Shown: positions 17,334 through 25,872, counted from the stretch's first letter. The stretch: DNA of 50,289 nt from a bacterium (GCA_030652805.1 JAUSPT010000041.1:1-50289); one strand, 5' to 3'. A program made the numbers and translations. The notes: generated by a model from the letters alone, not told the origin.

Positions 17334-18184
17334 TAACTGCTATTATAACATTTTTTTAAACAGTTTTTCTCACACATAAAAAGCACAGCAAGAAAAACCA
17401 GAAAGAACGTTCCCAGAATCTTGTCAAAACTTTCAGTTTGGACACAGTTCATGCCTGTTACCCCTGCAATAGTAAACAATAAAATCCGCAAGATATTTGA
17501 TATCAAAATGAATAGAGGTATGCTGGATATCCATATCAATGTTTGTGCGAGATTAAATTTGCATATCCACGGCAAAATTGATAAAAACATTAGCAATATA
17601 ATCAGCGTATCCAGCCCTGAACAACGTTCTACAAGAATAAGCGTGAAATCAGATACTGTTACCGAATAATTTTCCAACGACAATTTAACCGGCATACCAA
17701 GCCGACCAAAAAAAGCACCAATGATAATTGCATTAAGACGGTTAATCCAGTGAATCAAAAAAGAGAGTCTCCATTCAAAAGGATAAAGAAAAATAAGAAA
17801 AAAACATGGGAAAAGGACTTTTTTTGCCTTCTTTATACCATAAAAAAGACAACATAGACTGAACGCAAAAACAACGAGTGCAGCCCCTTCAAAAAAATAC
17901 ATTCCGGAAAAAAATCCATATAAGAAAATCAGAAAACCTGATAGGAGAAAAACAAAGAAATAAAATGTACCGCTGGCATTCTTCTCCTGTTTAAAAGGTG
18001 AGCTTGTCTGAGCATGCCTGAAAAGAAGATAGGATATCAGAGGTGTAAGTAAAATATAAAAATACATAGGCTGCCGGTGGTAAATGCTCAGTATCCATAA
18101 AAAATATCTATGCAATAGAACCGGAATAATGAGAGAAACCAGTAATATCAGGAATATTTTCCCCCTGTCAGTCTGAATCCTCAT
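17333..18184 (-). CDS. Exosortase-like membrane transpeptidase lacking the canonical histidine
   Basis: A 283-residue polytopic protein (about eight hydrophobic helices) of the exosortase/archaeosortase family, which cleaves C-terminal sorting tails at the membrane. The nucleophile is C188 in ILVERCSGLDTL, and the conserved arginine is R233 in SNILRILLF. The third residue, normally H in a HDxxG-like motif, is F253 (ESFDKILG), so the catalytic histidine appears lost or moved. The gene overlaps its putative substrate gene by 17 bases and mnmG by one. It is probably dedicated to that one neighbour. It could be an alternative-mechanism exosortase or an impaired one. Confidence 0.78.
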   Translation of the reverse strand: MRIQTDRGKIFLILLVSLIIPVLLHRYFLWILSIYHRQPMYFYILLTPLISYLLFRHAQTSSPFKQEKNASGTFYFFVFLLSGFLIFLYGFFSGMYFFEGAALVVFAFSLCCLFYGIKKAKKVLFPCFFLIFLYPFEWRLSFLIHWINRLNAIIIGAFFGRLGMPVKLSLENYSVTVSDFTLILVERCSGLDTLIILLMFLSILPWICKFNLAQTLIWISSIPLFILISNILRILLFTIAGVTGMNCVQTESFDKILGTFFLVFLAVLFMCEKNCLKKCYNSS

Positions 18185-18404
18185 TCCTTTTTCTCCTCCA
18201 TAATCCCAGAAGAAGAACTCCTGACGCTACAATAACAACAACCACTGAACCAGGCAGAGGAGCTTTAGCTGCCGCAGGAGGAGCAACCGGAGCAACTGGA
18301 GGAGGAGGAACAGGAGGCCTAGGCCGCCATCCCCAAGCATATCCAAGTTGATGCATACTAAAAATTAAAAACACAATTAGAATGACAACGATTTTGACTT
18401 TCAT
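18168..18404 (-). CDS. Mini proline-rich protein with exosortase-type sorting tail (PLPG-CTERM-like)
   Basis: A 78-residue protein started at ATG 18404, which has GGAGAAA 5 bases upstream (the longer start at 18419 has none). It has a signal peptide (residues 1-23, ending GYA), a very short proline-rich stretch 24-51 (WGWRPRPP then PPPP/APP runs), a P49-L-P-G52 motif, a hydrophobic helix 54-69, and a basic tail LWRRKRN. This layout is that of PEP-CTERM-type substrates, but the motif is non-canonical and the mature domain would be only about 28 residues. It overlaps the exosortase gene, making it the obvious partner. Possible roles are a surface anchor, carrier or processed peptide; none is proven. 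Confidence 0.7.
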   Translation of the reverse strand: MKVKIVVILIVFLIFSMHQLGYAWGWRPRPPVPPPPVAPVAPPAAAKAPLPGSVVVVIVASGVLLLGLWRRKRNEDSD

Positions 18405-18451
18405 TGTTTTTCTCCACATGTTAATGGTCTAGTTTATATGCTCAATCTACA

Positions 18452-18480
18452 ATTATACAGAACTTTTCGTGGGTTTTACA
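18452..18480 (-). promoter_or_regulatory. Candidate promoter of the mini-substrate/exosortase/mnmG operon
   Basis: A perfect TATAAT on the minus strand (18452-18457) lies 17 bases downstream of TGTAAA (18475-18480), a weak -35. It is about 48 bases upstream of the chosen start and is the only good -10 in this gap. Confidence 0.4.
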
Positions 18481-18582
18481 GAGAAAAGAAAGAGTAGTCT
18501 TGTTTTTTAACCCTGTCATTGCGAATCCCAAATCCCCTCCCCCTCAACCGCTTGCTTTAGCTGGCGGTTATTGTAGGTGCAT

Positions 18583-18609
18583 TGTAGGGGCACAATATCT
18601 TGTGCCCTT
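18583..18609. repeat. REP-like palindrome, copy 1 (left of the restriction operon)
   Basis: Core GGGCACAA-TATC-TTGTGCCC (18588-18607) is an 8-base-arm palindrome preceded by TGTAG. The same 27 bases recur in opposite orientation at 25810-25836, upstream of hsdM. It lies 8 bases beyond the hsdR stop and could also act as a transcription terminator hairpin. The rest of the gap (18481-18582) holds AACCGC...GCGGTT and a fragment like the TCATTGCGA element at 33195. Confidence 0.75.
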
Positions 18610-18617
18610 AATATGAA

Positions 18618-20930
18618 TTACGCCACTTTAATCTGGTACAAATATTTTTGGAACTCAATAAATGTATTCTTTATTGATTCAACACCACCAAGCGCTTCTG
18701 CCGCATCAGTTATTGATTGATACTTTAATTCAAGCAAGCTCGGTAATTTATCTTGGTCAAGTTCGCCGACACCAGTTTCAATATATTGAGACAAAACAAA
18801 ATCCAGAAAATCTTTTTGTTTATCATCAAGCCCTAAGAAGATATTTGATTTTGCGTTTATTACTCGTTCTTCTCTGGTAATGGGTTTAACATTGAACGAC
18901 ACATATTCAAGCACATCAAACAAATCGCTTTTTTCTGCATTAATCAACTTTCGCAGATTGCTTAATTCATTTTTGCCGTAACCTGCTTTTTCTAATTTTT
19001 TCAGAAAAGACTTTCGAGTTGACGGAATAGACCAAATTTTGCGTAGTTCTTCCTCATCTTTAAAAAATCTAGGCAATTTACCGTAAAGATTTTCCAGAAA
19101 TTCTTCGGCTGATATAGGTTTGCCATCAGCGTTCCAAAAAGATGTGGCAATCATATGCTGGATTTCCCGCTCTTTGCCATCGCGTAATTTAATTTTAATC
19201 TTCTTCTTTGCTTCGTATGGAGGTCCAGGTTCACTGATAATATCTTTCGGCTCCTTCGGCTCTTTGGGTTCTTTTGGTTCCGGCTCTATCGGTTCACCAT
19301 CCCATTCAGGATCAGCAAAATGATGATACGCATCAACAAAGTCATAAATCGTAAAATATTCTTTCCCGTCAAATAACCGTGTTCCACGACCTATAATCTG
19401 CTTAAACTCGATCATTGAATTAACCGGACGCATCAAGATAATATTTCGGATATTGCGGGCATCCACACCAGTAGAAAGTTTTTGCGAGGTAGTAAGAATT
19501 GTCGGGACGCTTTTTTCGTTGTCCTGAAACTCGCGCAAATACTGTTCCCCAAGTGCGCCGTCATTAGCCGTTACCCGCTGGCAATAGTGGGGGTCGGAAC
19601 TGTCTTTGAGTTGATTAACCAAATCCCGAACTGCCAACGCGTGATCCTGAGTAGCACAGAAAACAATAGTCTTTTCGCTTTGATTGATTTCATCTAAGAA
19701 AATTCTGACCCGCTTGGCTTCACGTTCTTTGATCTCAATAATTCGGTTAAAATCAGTTTCTATATAAATTTTCCCTTCTTCTATTTCACCTTCAACAATC
19801 TGATCATCTGACGTATAGATATAATCATCAATCGTCGTCTTAATCCTCTTTATCTTAAACGGTGTTAGGAATCCATCGTTAACACCTTCTTTTAGTGAAT
19901 AGATATAAACAGGATCACCGAAATATTTATATGTATCCACGTTATCTCTGCGTTTGGGAGTAGCTGTCAACCCTAATTGCACAGCCGGTGAAAAATGCTC
20001 CATAATACCCCGCCAATTGCCTTCGTCATTAGCACCACCACGATGACATTCATCAATAATGATAAAATCAAAATAATCAGCCGGATATTCACCAAAATAA
20101 GGCATCGAATTACCATCCGCATCTTTGCCACTCATAAATGTTTGGAAGATGGTAAAGAAGATACTTCCATTTGTTGGAACTCTGCCCTTCTTTCGAATTT
20201 CACTTGGAGCAATTCTGACCAGTGCGTCTTCAGAAAAAGCATTAAAAGCGTTGAAAGCTTGGTCTGCTAAAATGTTTCTATCGGCAAGGAATAATATACG
20301 GGGTCTCCTTGAACCGTCACGCTTTAAATTCCAACGGGTTTGATAAAGTTTCCACGCTATTTGAAAAGCAATAAAGGTTTTGCCGGTACCTGTCGCCAAA
20401 GTAAGTAATATGCGCGACTTATCTTCGGCAATAGCGGACATGGCGTTATTGACCGCAATTTCCTGATAGTATCGCACCTTTTTTGTGCCGCCGATATCTT
20501 CAAACGGAACTTGATTAAATTTATCCCGCCATTGGTTTTGAGTTTCGAAAGTCTTATTCCACAACTCGTCTGGAGATGGGAAGGCAGCAATTAATCCTTC
20601 CTTGCCAGTCTTCATGCAGATTTGGTAAATATCTTTGCCGTTACTGGCATAAGTCGTATCAAGATGCATCATTCCAGCATAATTCTTAGCTTGGGCAACG
20701 CCTTCGCCAACGACCAGTTCATCGCTTTTAGCTTCAATGACAGCAAGTTTGCGTCCCTGATATACCAGTACATAATCAGCTCTCAAAGGTTTAGCGCGAC
20801 CTCCGCCAGTCTGGATTTTCCCGGCAGTGATTTTGTATTCCCGCAAAACTTTTGTGCCTTCCACGACACCCCAGCCGCTTTCTTTTAGTGCGGGGTCAAT
20901 GAGTTCTGCTCTTGTTTCAGCTTCGTTCAT
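18618..20930 (-). CDS. hsdR: Type I restriction enzyme, HsdR (endonuclease/translocase) subunit
   Basis: Cleaves unmodified DNA after ATP-driven translocation. The N-terminal nuclease domain has D52 and the pair in IEAKSDE (E66, K68), a PD-(D/E)xK site. The motor domains show Walker A LATGTGKT, the DEAD-box IIIDECHRGG, GLTATPKR and the motif-VI-like IIGRGTRL. A low-complexity stretch of EPKEP units sits near residue 540. At 770 residues it is on the short side for HsdR. The start overlaps the RhuM gene by 14 bases. It is the last gene of the operon. Confidence 0.92.
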   Translation of the reverse strand: MNEAETRAELIDPALKESGWGVVEGTKVLREYKITAGKIQTGGGRAKPLRADYVLVYQGRKLAVIEAKSDELVVGEGVAQAKNYAGMMHLDTTYASNGKDIYQICMKTGKEGLIAAFPSPDELWNKTFETQNQWRDKFNQVPFEDIGGTKKVRYYQEIAVNNAMSAIAEDKSRILLTLATGTGKTFIAFQIAWKLYQTRWNLKRDGSRRPRILFLADRNILADQAFNAFNAFSEDALVRIAPSEIRKKGRVPTNGSIFFTIFQTFMSGKDADGNSMPYFGEYPADYFDFIIIDECHRGGANDEGNWRGIMEHFSPAVQLGLTATPKRRDNVDTYKYFGDPVYIYSLKEGVNDGFLTPFKIKRIKTTIDDYIYTSDDQIVEGEIEEGKIYIETDFNRIIEIKEREAKRVRIFLDEINQSEKTIVFCATQDHALAVRDLVNQLKDSSDPHYCQRVTANDGALGEQYLREFQDNEKSVPTILTTSQKLSTGVDARNIRNIILMRPVNSMIEFKQIIGRGTRLFDGKEYFTIYDFVDAYHHFADPEWDGEPIEPEPKEPKEPKEPKDIISEPGPPYEAKKKIKIKLRDGKEREIQHMIATSFWNADGKPISAEEFLENLYGKLPRFFKDEEELRKIWSIPSTRKSFLKKLEKAGYGKNELSNLRKLINAEKSDLFDVLEYVSFNVKPITREERVINAKSNIFLGLDDKQKDFLDFVLSQYIETGVGELDQDKLPSLLELKYQSITDAAEALGGVESIKNTFIEFQKYLYQIKVA

Positions 20931-21945
20931 TTTTATTATCCCGTTTTTGCAGCAATTTCTTTTCTATTTCCTCAAGTTGTTTTAGGTCTTCTTCATCCGC
21001 TGCCCGTGCTTCTGCCTTTTTCCGTTTCTTATTAAATTCTTCGTAACACTTTTCGGCAATCTTTTTAGCTACTTCCGCCTTAACCTTGCCGGCATGTGTC
21101 AATAATTCCTGCTCGTTGAATTCCAGAAAACTATCAAGTTTGTCTGCCCATTGTTTCATTGTAACGGTTTTTCTTTGCCTTGCCTGTCTTTCGGCATAAT
21201 CCAGATACATGGTTACAATCTCATTCAGGTCTTTGATTTCATCCTCGTTCAGGTAGTTTTTGGCGATAGCCACATCTTGTTTTCTTACAATAGAACCTCG
21301 CCATGAGGTAAGCCCCATATTGGATTTGTCCGCATTGCTGCGATTTTCAATGAGTTCAGCAGCAGTTTTTCCGGTGGTTGCCCAGAGCATTTTATTCTGT
21401 ACCTTTTTAAAGAAAATTTGCGCCTGCTCCGATGTTTTATCGTAATCAATTGCGGTTGCGTAAATATCACGAATTTTCTGGTAAAACCGCTTTTCGGATG
21501 CACGGATATCCCGGATTCGCTCCAACCACTCGTCAAAATAGTTCCATTTGTCGATTTGCTTTAAGCGGTCATCATCCATGGCAAAGCCTTTGATGATGTA
21601 TTCTTTAAGAATATTGGTTGCCCATATTCTAAATTGTGTTGCTCGCTTGGAATTTACCCGGTAGCCGACTGCTATAATAGCGTCCAGATTATAGAAATCT
21701 CTGTTTCTGGCTACATGGCGGTTGCCTTCCTGCCCAACTGTTTCCATTTTGGAAATAGTTGCCTCTTTCTGCAATTCTCCTTCTTCGTAGACGTTGCTTA
21801 GGTGTTTTGATATTGCTGGAACATTAACATCAAAAAGCTCTGCCATCTTTGCCTGTGTAAGCCAGATAGTTTCGTTTTGAAAGATAGTGTCTATTTTTAC
21901 TTTGCCGTCCGTGGTGGTGTAGAGGACGATTTCGGATTGGGGCAT
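20917..21945 (-). CDS. RhuM-family protein
   Basis: A 342-residue protein matching the virulence-RhuM family, often found in or beside type I restriction operons and islands. The N-terminal part contains IWLTQAKMAELFDVNVPAISKHL, an HTH-like segment, and the conserved RDFYNLDAIIAVGYRVNS and ATNILKEYIIKGFAM. The C-terminus is a charged, probably coiled-coil tail (KKRKKAEARAADEED). AGGAGG lies before the ATG. It sits between hsdS and hsdR and overlaps hsdR by 14 bases. The biochemical role is not established; a DNA-binding accessory or defence role is inferred from its setting. Confidence 0.87.
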   Translation of the reverse strand: MPQSEIVLYTTTDGKVKIDTIFQNETIWLTQAKMAELFDVNVPAISKHLSNVYEEGELQKEATISKMETVGQEGNRHVARNRDFYNLDAIIAVGYRVNSKRATQFRIWATNILKEYIIKGFAMDDDRLKQIDKWNYFDEWLERIRDIRASEKRFYQKIRDIYATAIDYDKTSEQAQIFFKKVQNKMLWATTGKTAAELIENRSNADKSNMGLTSWRGSIVRKQDVAIAKNYLNEDEIKDLNEIVTMYLDYAERQARQRKTVTMKQWADKLDSFLEFNEQELLTHAGKVKAEVAKKIAEKCYEEFNKKRKKAEARAADEEDLKQLEEIEKKLLQKRDNKNERS

Positions 21946-21970
21946 TAGATTACCTCCTGTTCATCTGTGG

Positions 21971-23086
21971 TCACAATTTTCCCTCAAAAGCTTTCTGTAA
22001 TATTGATTTCTTAAATTCTTCTAAGTTTGCGAGTTTGTGATTATAGATTGTTTCAAGCTTTTTGGTTTCGGCTGAAAGCGCATCAAGTTTTGCGACGATA
22101 CTTTTTTGTTCGGTTATTGATTTCGGAAATTTAAAAACTATTTGTTTTAATGCTCCGCCATTAAATTGAGGTTGCGCTGAGCCAGCCGATAATTGACTGA
22201 CTTGATCCCAGTAAAGCCTAGACTTTGAAAAATACCAATACAACTTACTCGAAATTTCTTTTTTAAATTTCATTCTGATAAGATACGACGCAAATACTGC
22301 CTTTTCCTCACCTTTAAATAATAATACATTGCCAGCTGAAGCACCCGTTCGTGCCATCAATAAATCACCGTCTTTCAAAATATACTTGTTCGATTCTTTA
22401 AAAGAATTTATATACATCTTTTTTTCTTGTGTCAATAAACCATTCTTATCTGTATCAGTAATTCTTACAAATCTATAATCACCTTTGCATCTCGCTTTTT
22501 CCGTATATCCATATTCAACATCACAAACATCGCTCAAATTATCCTCTTCCCATTTTTCATTACTAAAAACACTCTGCAAATACGATTCGAAAATTTCTTT
22601 GGCGTTTTGAAGATTTTTTTTCGCATTTTTCTTTGATTTTTCAACCTTATCAAAAACTTCATCTAAAACTTTAACGATTCGCTTTTGTTCTTGAGATGAT
22701 GGTAATGGAATTTCAAAGTTTTCGAGCATTCCCATTTTTATATACGGCATCGTATTTCCAAGTTTTTGCTTGGAAACTGTATCTTTAAGCATTCCCTCTA
22801 AAAAATGAAGTAAAAATGGAACTGAAATATCTTTAAAATTAAAGAGAACATATGTACGTTGATATGCTTCAAACTTTCCTTTGTAGTAACTTACGTGTCC
22901 TACATCTCCATTGCCTGCAACAAGAATTGCTTCCATATCAAAAGAATATTCATCGCTATAAGTATGTTCTCTGGCACAAGTAAAAAATGGGTATTTACCA
23001 TTAAGATTACCTTGATTGACATCTTTCTTGCCAGTTTTTATATCACACACCTCTCCAAGTTTTTTTATTTTCCAGTTATTTTTCAT
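21971..23086 (-). CDS. hsdS: Type I restriction enzyme, HsdS specificity subunit
   Basis: Provides DNA target recognition to the HsdM/HsdR complex. The 371 residues show two tandem target-recognition domains with helical spacers. The first starts WKIKKLGEVCDIKTGKK and ends at PLPSSQEQKRIVKVLDEVF; the second starts around DNLSDVCDVEYGYTEKA and ends at ITEQKSIVAKLDALSAETKK and a closing helix. The bipartite pattern predicts a two-part recognition sequence. The start overlaps the upstream Shedu-like gene by 11 bases. Confidence 0.92.
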   Translation of the reverse strand: MKNNWKIKKLGEVCDIKTGKKDVNQGNLNGKYPFFTCAREHTYSDEYSFDMEAILVAGNGDVGHVSYYKGKFEAYQRTYVLFNFKDISVPFLLHFLEGMLKDTVSKQKLGNTMPYIKMGMLENFEIPLPSSQEQKRIVKVLDEVFDKVEKSKKNAKKNLQNAKEIFESYLQSVFSNEKWEEDNLSDVCDVEYGYTEKARCKGDYRFVRITDTDKNGLLTQEKKMYINSFKESNKYILKDGDLLMARTGASAGNVLLFKGEEKAVFASYLIRMKFKKEISSKLYWYFSKSRLYWDQVSQLSAGSAQPQFNGGALKQIVFKFPKSITEQKSIVAKLDALSAETKKLETIYNHKLANLEEFKKSILQKAFEGKL

Positions 23087-24245
23087 AAAATGAAATTATT
23101 CTATTCCCATTTTCTAAAAGTTGATCATAAGAAATAATATCAATATCATGCAAACTAGAATTCAAGAAATGAAGAGCCTCGTTTTCTTCTTTGTTAAAAT
23201 TCTTTGTCCTACCAATAATAAGTCTTATCCTTGGTCTAAGTATTCTAACAAAATGTTCTTGCTCTAAAGTTTTTTTATAATCTTCAATCCTTTGTAAATA
23301 TATCAAACACTGACCAATGGCTTCGGAAAAATCACTTGTTGGAAAGTAACAGCGATGAGAGTTGTCGTATCTAAATAACTTATATTTCGGATTTGGCCTT
23401 TTTATTTCAATTAAACTTAGAAAACCGTCTGGGGTTTCAAGAATAATGTCCGCTTGAGAATTATCTTCCCCTATTTTTCTAAAAGGATGTTTTTTGTGGT
23501 ACTCAACTCCAAAAATCCAAAGATTGTTTTCTATCCAATTATGAAATATTTTTTCTGGTTGATCGGCTTTGTATTTATTTAATTCACCGTCCAATTTTAC
23601 TAATTTGAGAAAATTAATATCGTTTTCAACTTCCATAAGTTTTCCGAGTACCTTGAGTGACTTTTTATGCTCCTTTTGCTTTATGGCTGCATCAAGGCTT
23701 TCTATTTCATATAAGTCAATATTATCAATAAACTTTTGAAGCAATTTGTTCTTTTCGGCTTTTTCTATGTTATTAAAAAGCTGAAAAAGTTGTTCTGGAG
23801 TTAAAGGTTGTGATCCTTCCAGCAATTGTGTTAACGCTTTCTCTCTTTCTATTACTTCATCTATTTTCTTGTCTGTGAATCTTAGATTTTGTCTTGACGA
23901 TAGATCAAGCAAATCCAATGATTCAAGAAATTTTATAAAACGAGTTAATGCACCCCCATGGAAACTAAAAGATTGATTGTGTGGTGCTCCAGTCTTTTTT
24001 GAAAACCTCTGGATTCGAACAGAAAAATCAGTTGTATCTTCATTGTAAATTGCAGTTATTTCTTGAGTTGAGCTTTCACGAATAACTTCAAAAACCTTCT
24101 TCGTTTTTTGTTCATAATAAAAATCTTTAAAATCATTCAAATCAAAAACTTTTGAGACATATCGAATATTACCCTCTTTACCAATTGGATGGCTAACATA
24201 AGTAATGTCAGGGTTTTTATTTTTAGCATACTCTCCGTCATTCAT
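23076..24245 (-). CDS. Shedu-type (DUF4263) nuclease embedded in the type I RM operon
   Basis: The C-terminal half matches the DUF4263 domain of the Shedu defence protein SduA: EKIFHNWIENNLWIFG, the PD-(D/E)xK core D266 (QADIILE) with E280-I-K282 (LIEIKRP), and EAIGQCLIYLQRIED. The N-terminal half (residues 1-120) has the beta-rich segment seen in Shedu proteins, with IQRFSKKTG and FSFHGGALTRFIKFL. A charged helical linker joins them. Length 389 is typical. It lies 3 bases after hsdM and overlaps hsdS by 11, so it is translated as part of the RM operon. It is probably an anti-phage nuclease. Confidence 0.85.
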   Translation of the reverse strand: MNDGEYAKNKNPDITYVSHPIGKEGNIRYVSKVFDLNDFKDFYYEQKTKKVFEVIRESSTQEITAIYNEDTTDFSVRIQRFSKKTGAPHNQSFSFHGGALTRFIKFLESLDLLDLSSRQNLRFTDKKIDEVIEREKALTQLLEGSQPLTPEQLFQLFNNIEKAEKNKLLQKFIDNIDLYEIESLDAAIKQKEHKKSLKVLGKLMEVENDINFLKLVKLDGELNKYKADQPEKIFHNWIENNLWIFGVEYHKKHPFRKIGEDNSQADIILETPDGFLSLIEIKRPNPKYKLFRYDNSHRCYFPTSDFSEAIGQCLIYLQRIEDYKKTLEQEHFVRILRPRIRLIIGRTKNFNKEENEALHFLNSSLHDIDIISYDQLLENGNRIISFYEK

Positions 24246-24248
24246 ATT

Positions 24249-25721
24249 TTACACCCACTTTGTTATAGATTTTAAAATTTCCGCACCCTCTTTATCCAAA
24301 ACCTTTATCTCATCCAGAATCTTTTTCGGTTCCCTCAGCACTGTTTCATCCTTTTTATGTGGATTCTTCACCGAGAGATCATAAGTTTTCTGGTCAATAT
24401 CTTTTATATCAATCGTCCATGAGTTTTCAGAATCAGCTTTTACTTTTTGCAGTTTTACAAATTCTGCCAGGTCATCTTCATTCAATGGATTCGTTTTACC
24501 AAGATTTCTATTCAGATTAAGTTGATAGAACCAAATCTTTTTTGTCGGCGTTCCTTTTTCAAAGAAAAGAACAACCGTTTTTACACCGGCACCCTGAAAA
24601 ACACCGCCGGGTAAGTCTATAACCGCATACAAATTGCAGCTTTCCAGTAAAGTCCGCCTCAAGGATGTGGAAGCATTATCCGTATTTGAAAGAAATGTGT
24701 TTTTGATAACAACTCCCGCTTTCCCACCTGCTTTTAATATCTTGATGAAATGTTGGAGAAACAGAAAAGCTGTCTCACCTGTTTTGATTGGAAAGTTTTG
24801 TTGAACTTCTTTCCGTTCTTTTCCGCCAAACGGTGGATTTGCCAGAATAATATCGTATCTATCTTTTTCCTGTATGTCGGAGATATTCTCGGAAAGTGTG
24901 TTTACATGTAAAATATTCGGCGCTTCAATACCGTGAAGTATCATGTTCATAGTGCCGATGATGTATGCCAGAGATTTTTTCTCTTTCCCGTAAAAAGTAC
25001 TCTTTTGAAGAATCTGCATGTCTTTGATGGTTAAAGTAGAGACGGAAAATCTTCCGTCTCTACTGTTTTTTAAGTATTCAAATGCTTCACATAAAAACCC
25101 CGCAGAACCAACAGCGCCGTCATAAATGGTATTGCCTATCTTTGGGGCAACAACTTTTACAATAGTTTTAATCAATGGGCGCGGTGTGTAATATTCCCCG
25201 CCGTTTCTTCCTGCATTACCCATATTCTTAATTTTTCCCTCATAAAGATGGGACATCTCATGCTTTTCTTTATGGGTTCTGAATTTTAGTTCATCAACAA
25301 GATTTATCACTTCACGCAAATTATATCCGCTTTGCACCTTGTTTTTTAATTCGCTGAATATCTCGCCGATCTTATATTCGATGGTTGCTGCATTTTCTGG
25401 TGCCTTGAATTTTTTCAGATATGGGAAAAGTTTATGGTCAACAAAATCTTTTAAGTCATCGCCACCGAGGGCTTTGTGGTGGTCGAGTTTGCCGTCTTTA
25501 TCTTTAGGAACAGCCCATATCTTCCATTTAAACTCTTTATCAATTATAGGCGTATATGATTTGCCGGATAAATCCGCTTTAGTCTTTTTGTCTTTTTCTA
25601 AATCATCAAGATATTTAAGGAATAAAACCCATGAGGTTTGTTCTACATAATCCAATTCACTACTGCACCCTGCATCTTTGTGTAGTATGTCATCAATATT
25701 TTTAAAAGTTTGCTCAAACAC
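24249..25721 (-). CDS. hsdM: Type I restriction enzyme, HsdM DNA methyltransferase subunit
   Basis: N6-adenine methyltransferase. The helical N-terminal HsdM domain (FKNIDDILHKDAGCS...) is followed by GGEYYTPRPLIKTIV, the SAM-binding DGAVGSAGFLCEA and the catalytic NPPF (ILANPPFGG). 490 residues is normal. The start is GTG (25719-25721) with AAAGGG upstream. Residues about 220-229 (SRDGRFSVST) are encoded by a 30-base palindrome (25035-25064) that looks inserted in frame in a loop before TFYGKEKKSLAYIIG. A TATAAT sits 45 bases upstream with a weak -35 (TTGGGG). Confidence 0.93.
   Translation of the reverse strand: MFEQTFKNIDDILHKDAGCSSELDYVEQTSWVLFLKYLDDLEKDKKTKADLSGKSYTPIIDKEFKWKIWAVPKDKDGKLDHHKALGGDDLKDFVDHKLFPYLKKFKAPENAATIEYKIGEIFSELKNKVQSGYNLREVINLVDELKFRTHKEKHEMSHLYEGKIKNMGNAGRNGGEYYTPRPLIKTIVKVVAPKIGNTIYDGAVGSAGFLCEAFEYLKNSRDGRFSVSTLTIKDMQILQKSTFYGKEKKSLAYIIGTMNMILHGIEAPNILHVNTLSENISDIQEKDRYDIILANPPFGGKERKEVQQNFPIKTGETAFLFLQHFIKILKAGGKAGVVIKNTFLSNTDNASTSLRRTLLESCNLYAVIDLPGGVFQGAGVKTVVLFFEKGTPTKKIWFYQLNLNRNLGKTNPLNEDDLAEFVKLQKVKADSENSWTIDIKDIDQKTYDLSVKNPHKKDETVLREPKKILDEIKVLDKEGAEILKSITKWV
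25035..25064. repeat. 30-base palindrome inside the hsdM coding sequence
   Basis: Two perfect 13-base arms (AGTAGAGACGGAA and its complement TTCCGTCTCTACT) flank the 4-base loop AATC. The length is a multiple of three and the hsdM frame stays open through it. The GTAGAGACG...CGTCTCTAC form resembles intergenic palindromes common in other bacterial genomes (from memory), so a mobile palindromic element is likely. Confidence 0.75.
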
Positions 25722-25737
25722 GTAAAAACCCTTTTTA

Positions 25738-25813
25738 AAAAATATCCGCTATTTCAAATTTCCCCGATTATACTCCACCATCCATCAAACCCCAAAACCC
25801 CAAAGAAAAAAGG
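25738..25813 (-). repeat. Decayed second copy of the winged-helix fragment
   Basis: Read on the minus strand this encodes GWWSIIGE, then a frameshifted EIADI, matching GWWGIIGE...AISDI of the remnant at 25934-26116. The two DNA stretches also share the run before it (AAAGAAAAAAGGGC on the plus strand). It carries the TATAAT that may serve hsdM. Confidence 0.5.
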
Positions 25814-25836
25814 GCACAAGATATTGTGCCCCTACA
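25810..25836. repeat. REP-like palindrome, copy 2 (right of the restriction operon)
   Basis: Exact reverse complement of 18583-18609: core GGGCACAA-GATA-TTGTGCCC at 25812-25831 followed by CTACA. With copy 1 it brackets the five-gene restriction/Shedu operon as an inverted pair. Confidence 0.75.
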
Positions 25837-25844
25837 CAAAAAAA

Positions 25845-25872
25845 GGGCGGAGGCAAGCACCGCCCCTACAAT
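25845..25872. repeat. REP-like element, GGGCGG type, copy 1
   Basis: GGGCGGAGGCAAGCACCGCC then CCTACAAT: an imperfect palindrome with arms GGGCGG/CCGCCC, ending in the same CTACA tail as the GGGCACAA type. A near-identical copy lies at 26127-26154. Confidence 0.65.
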
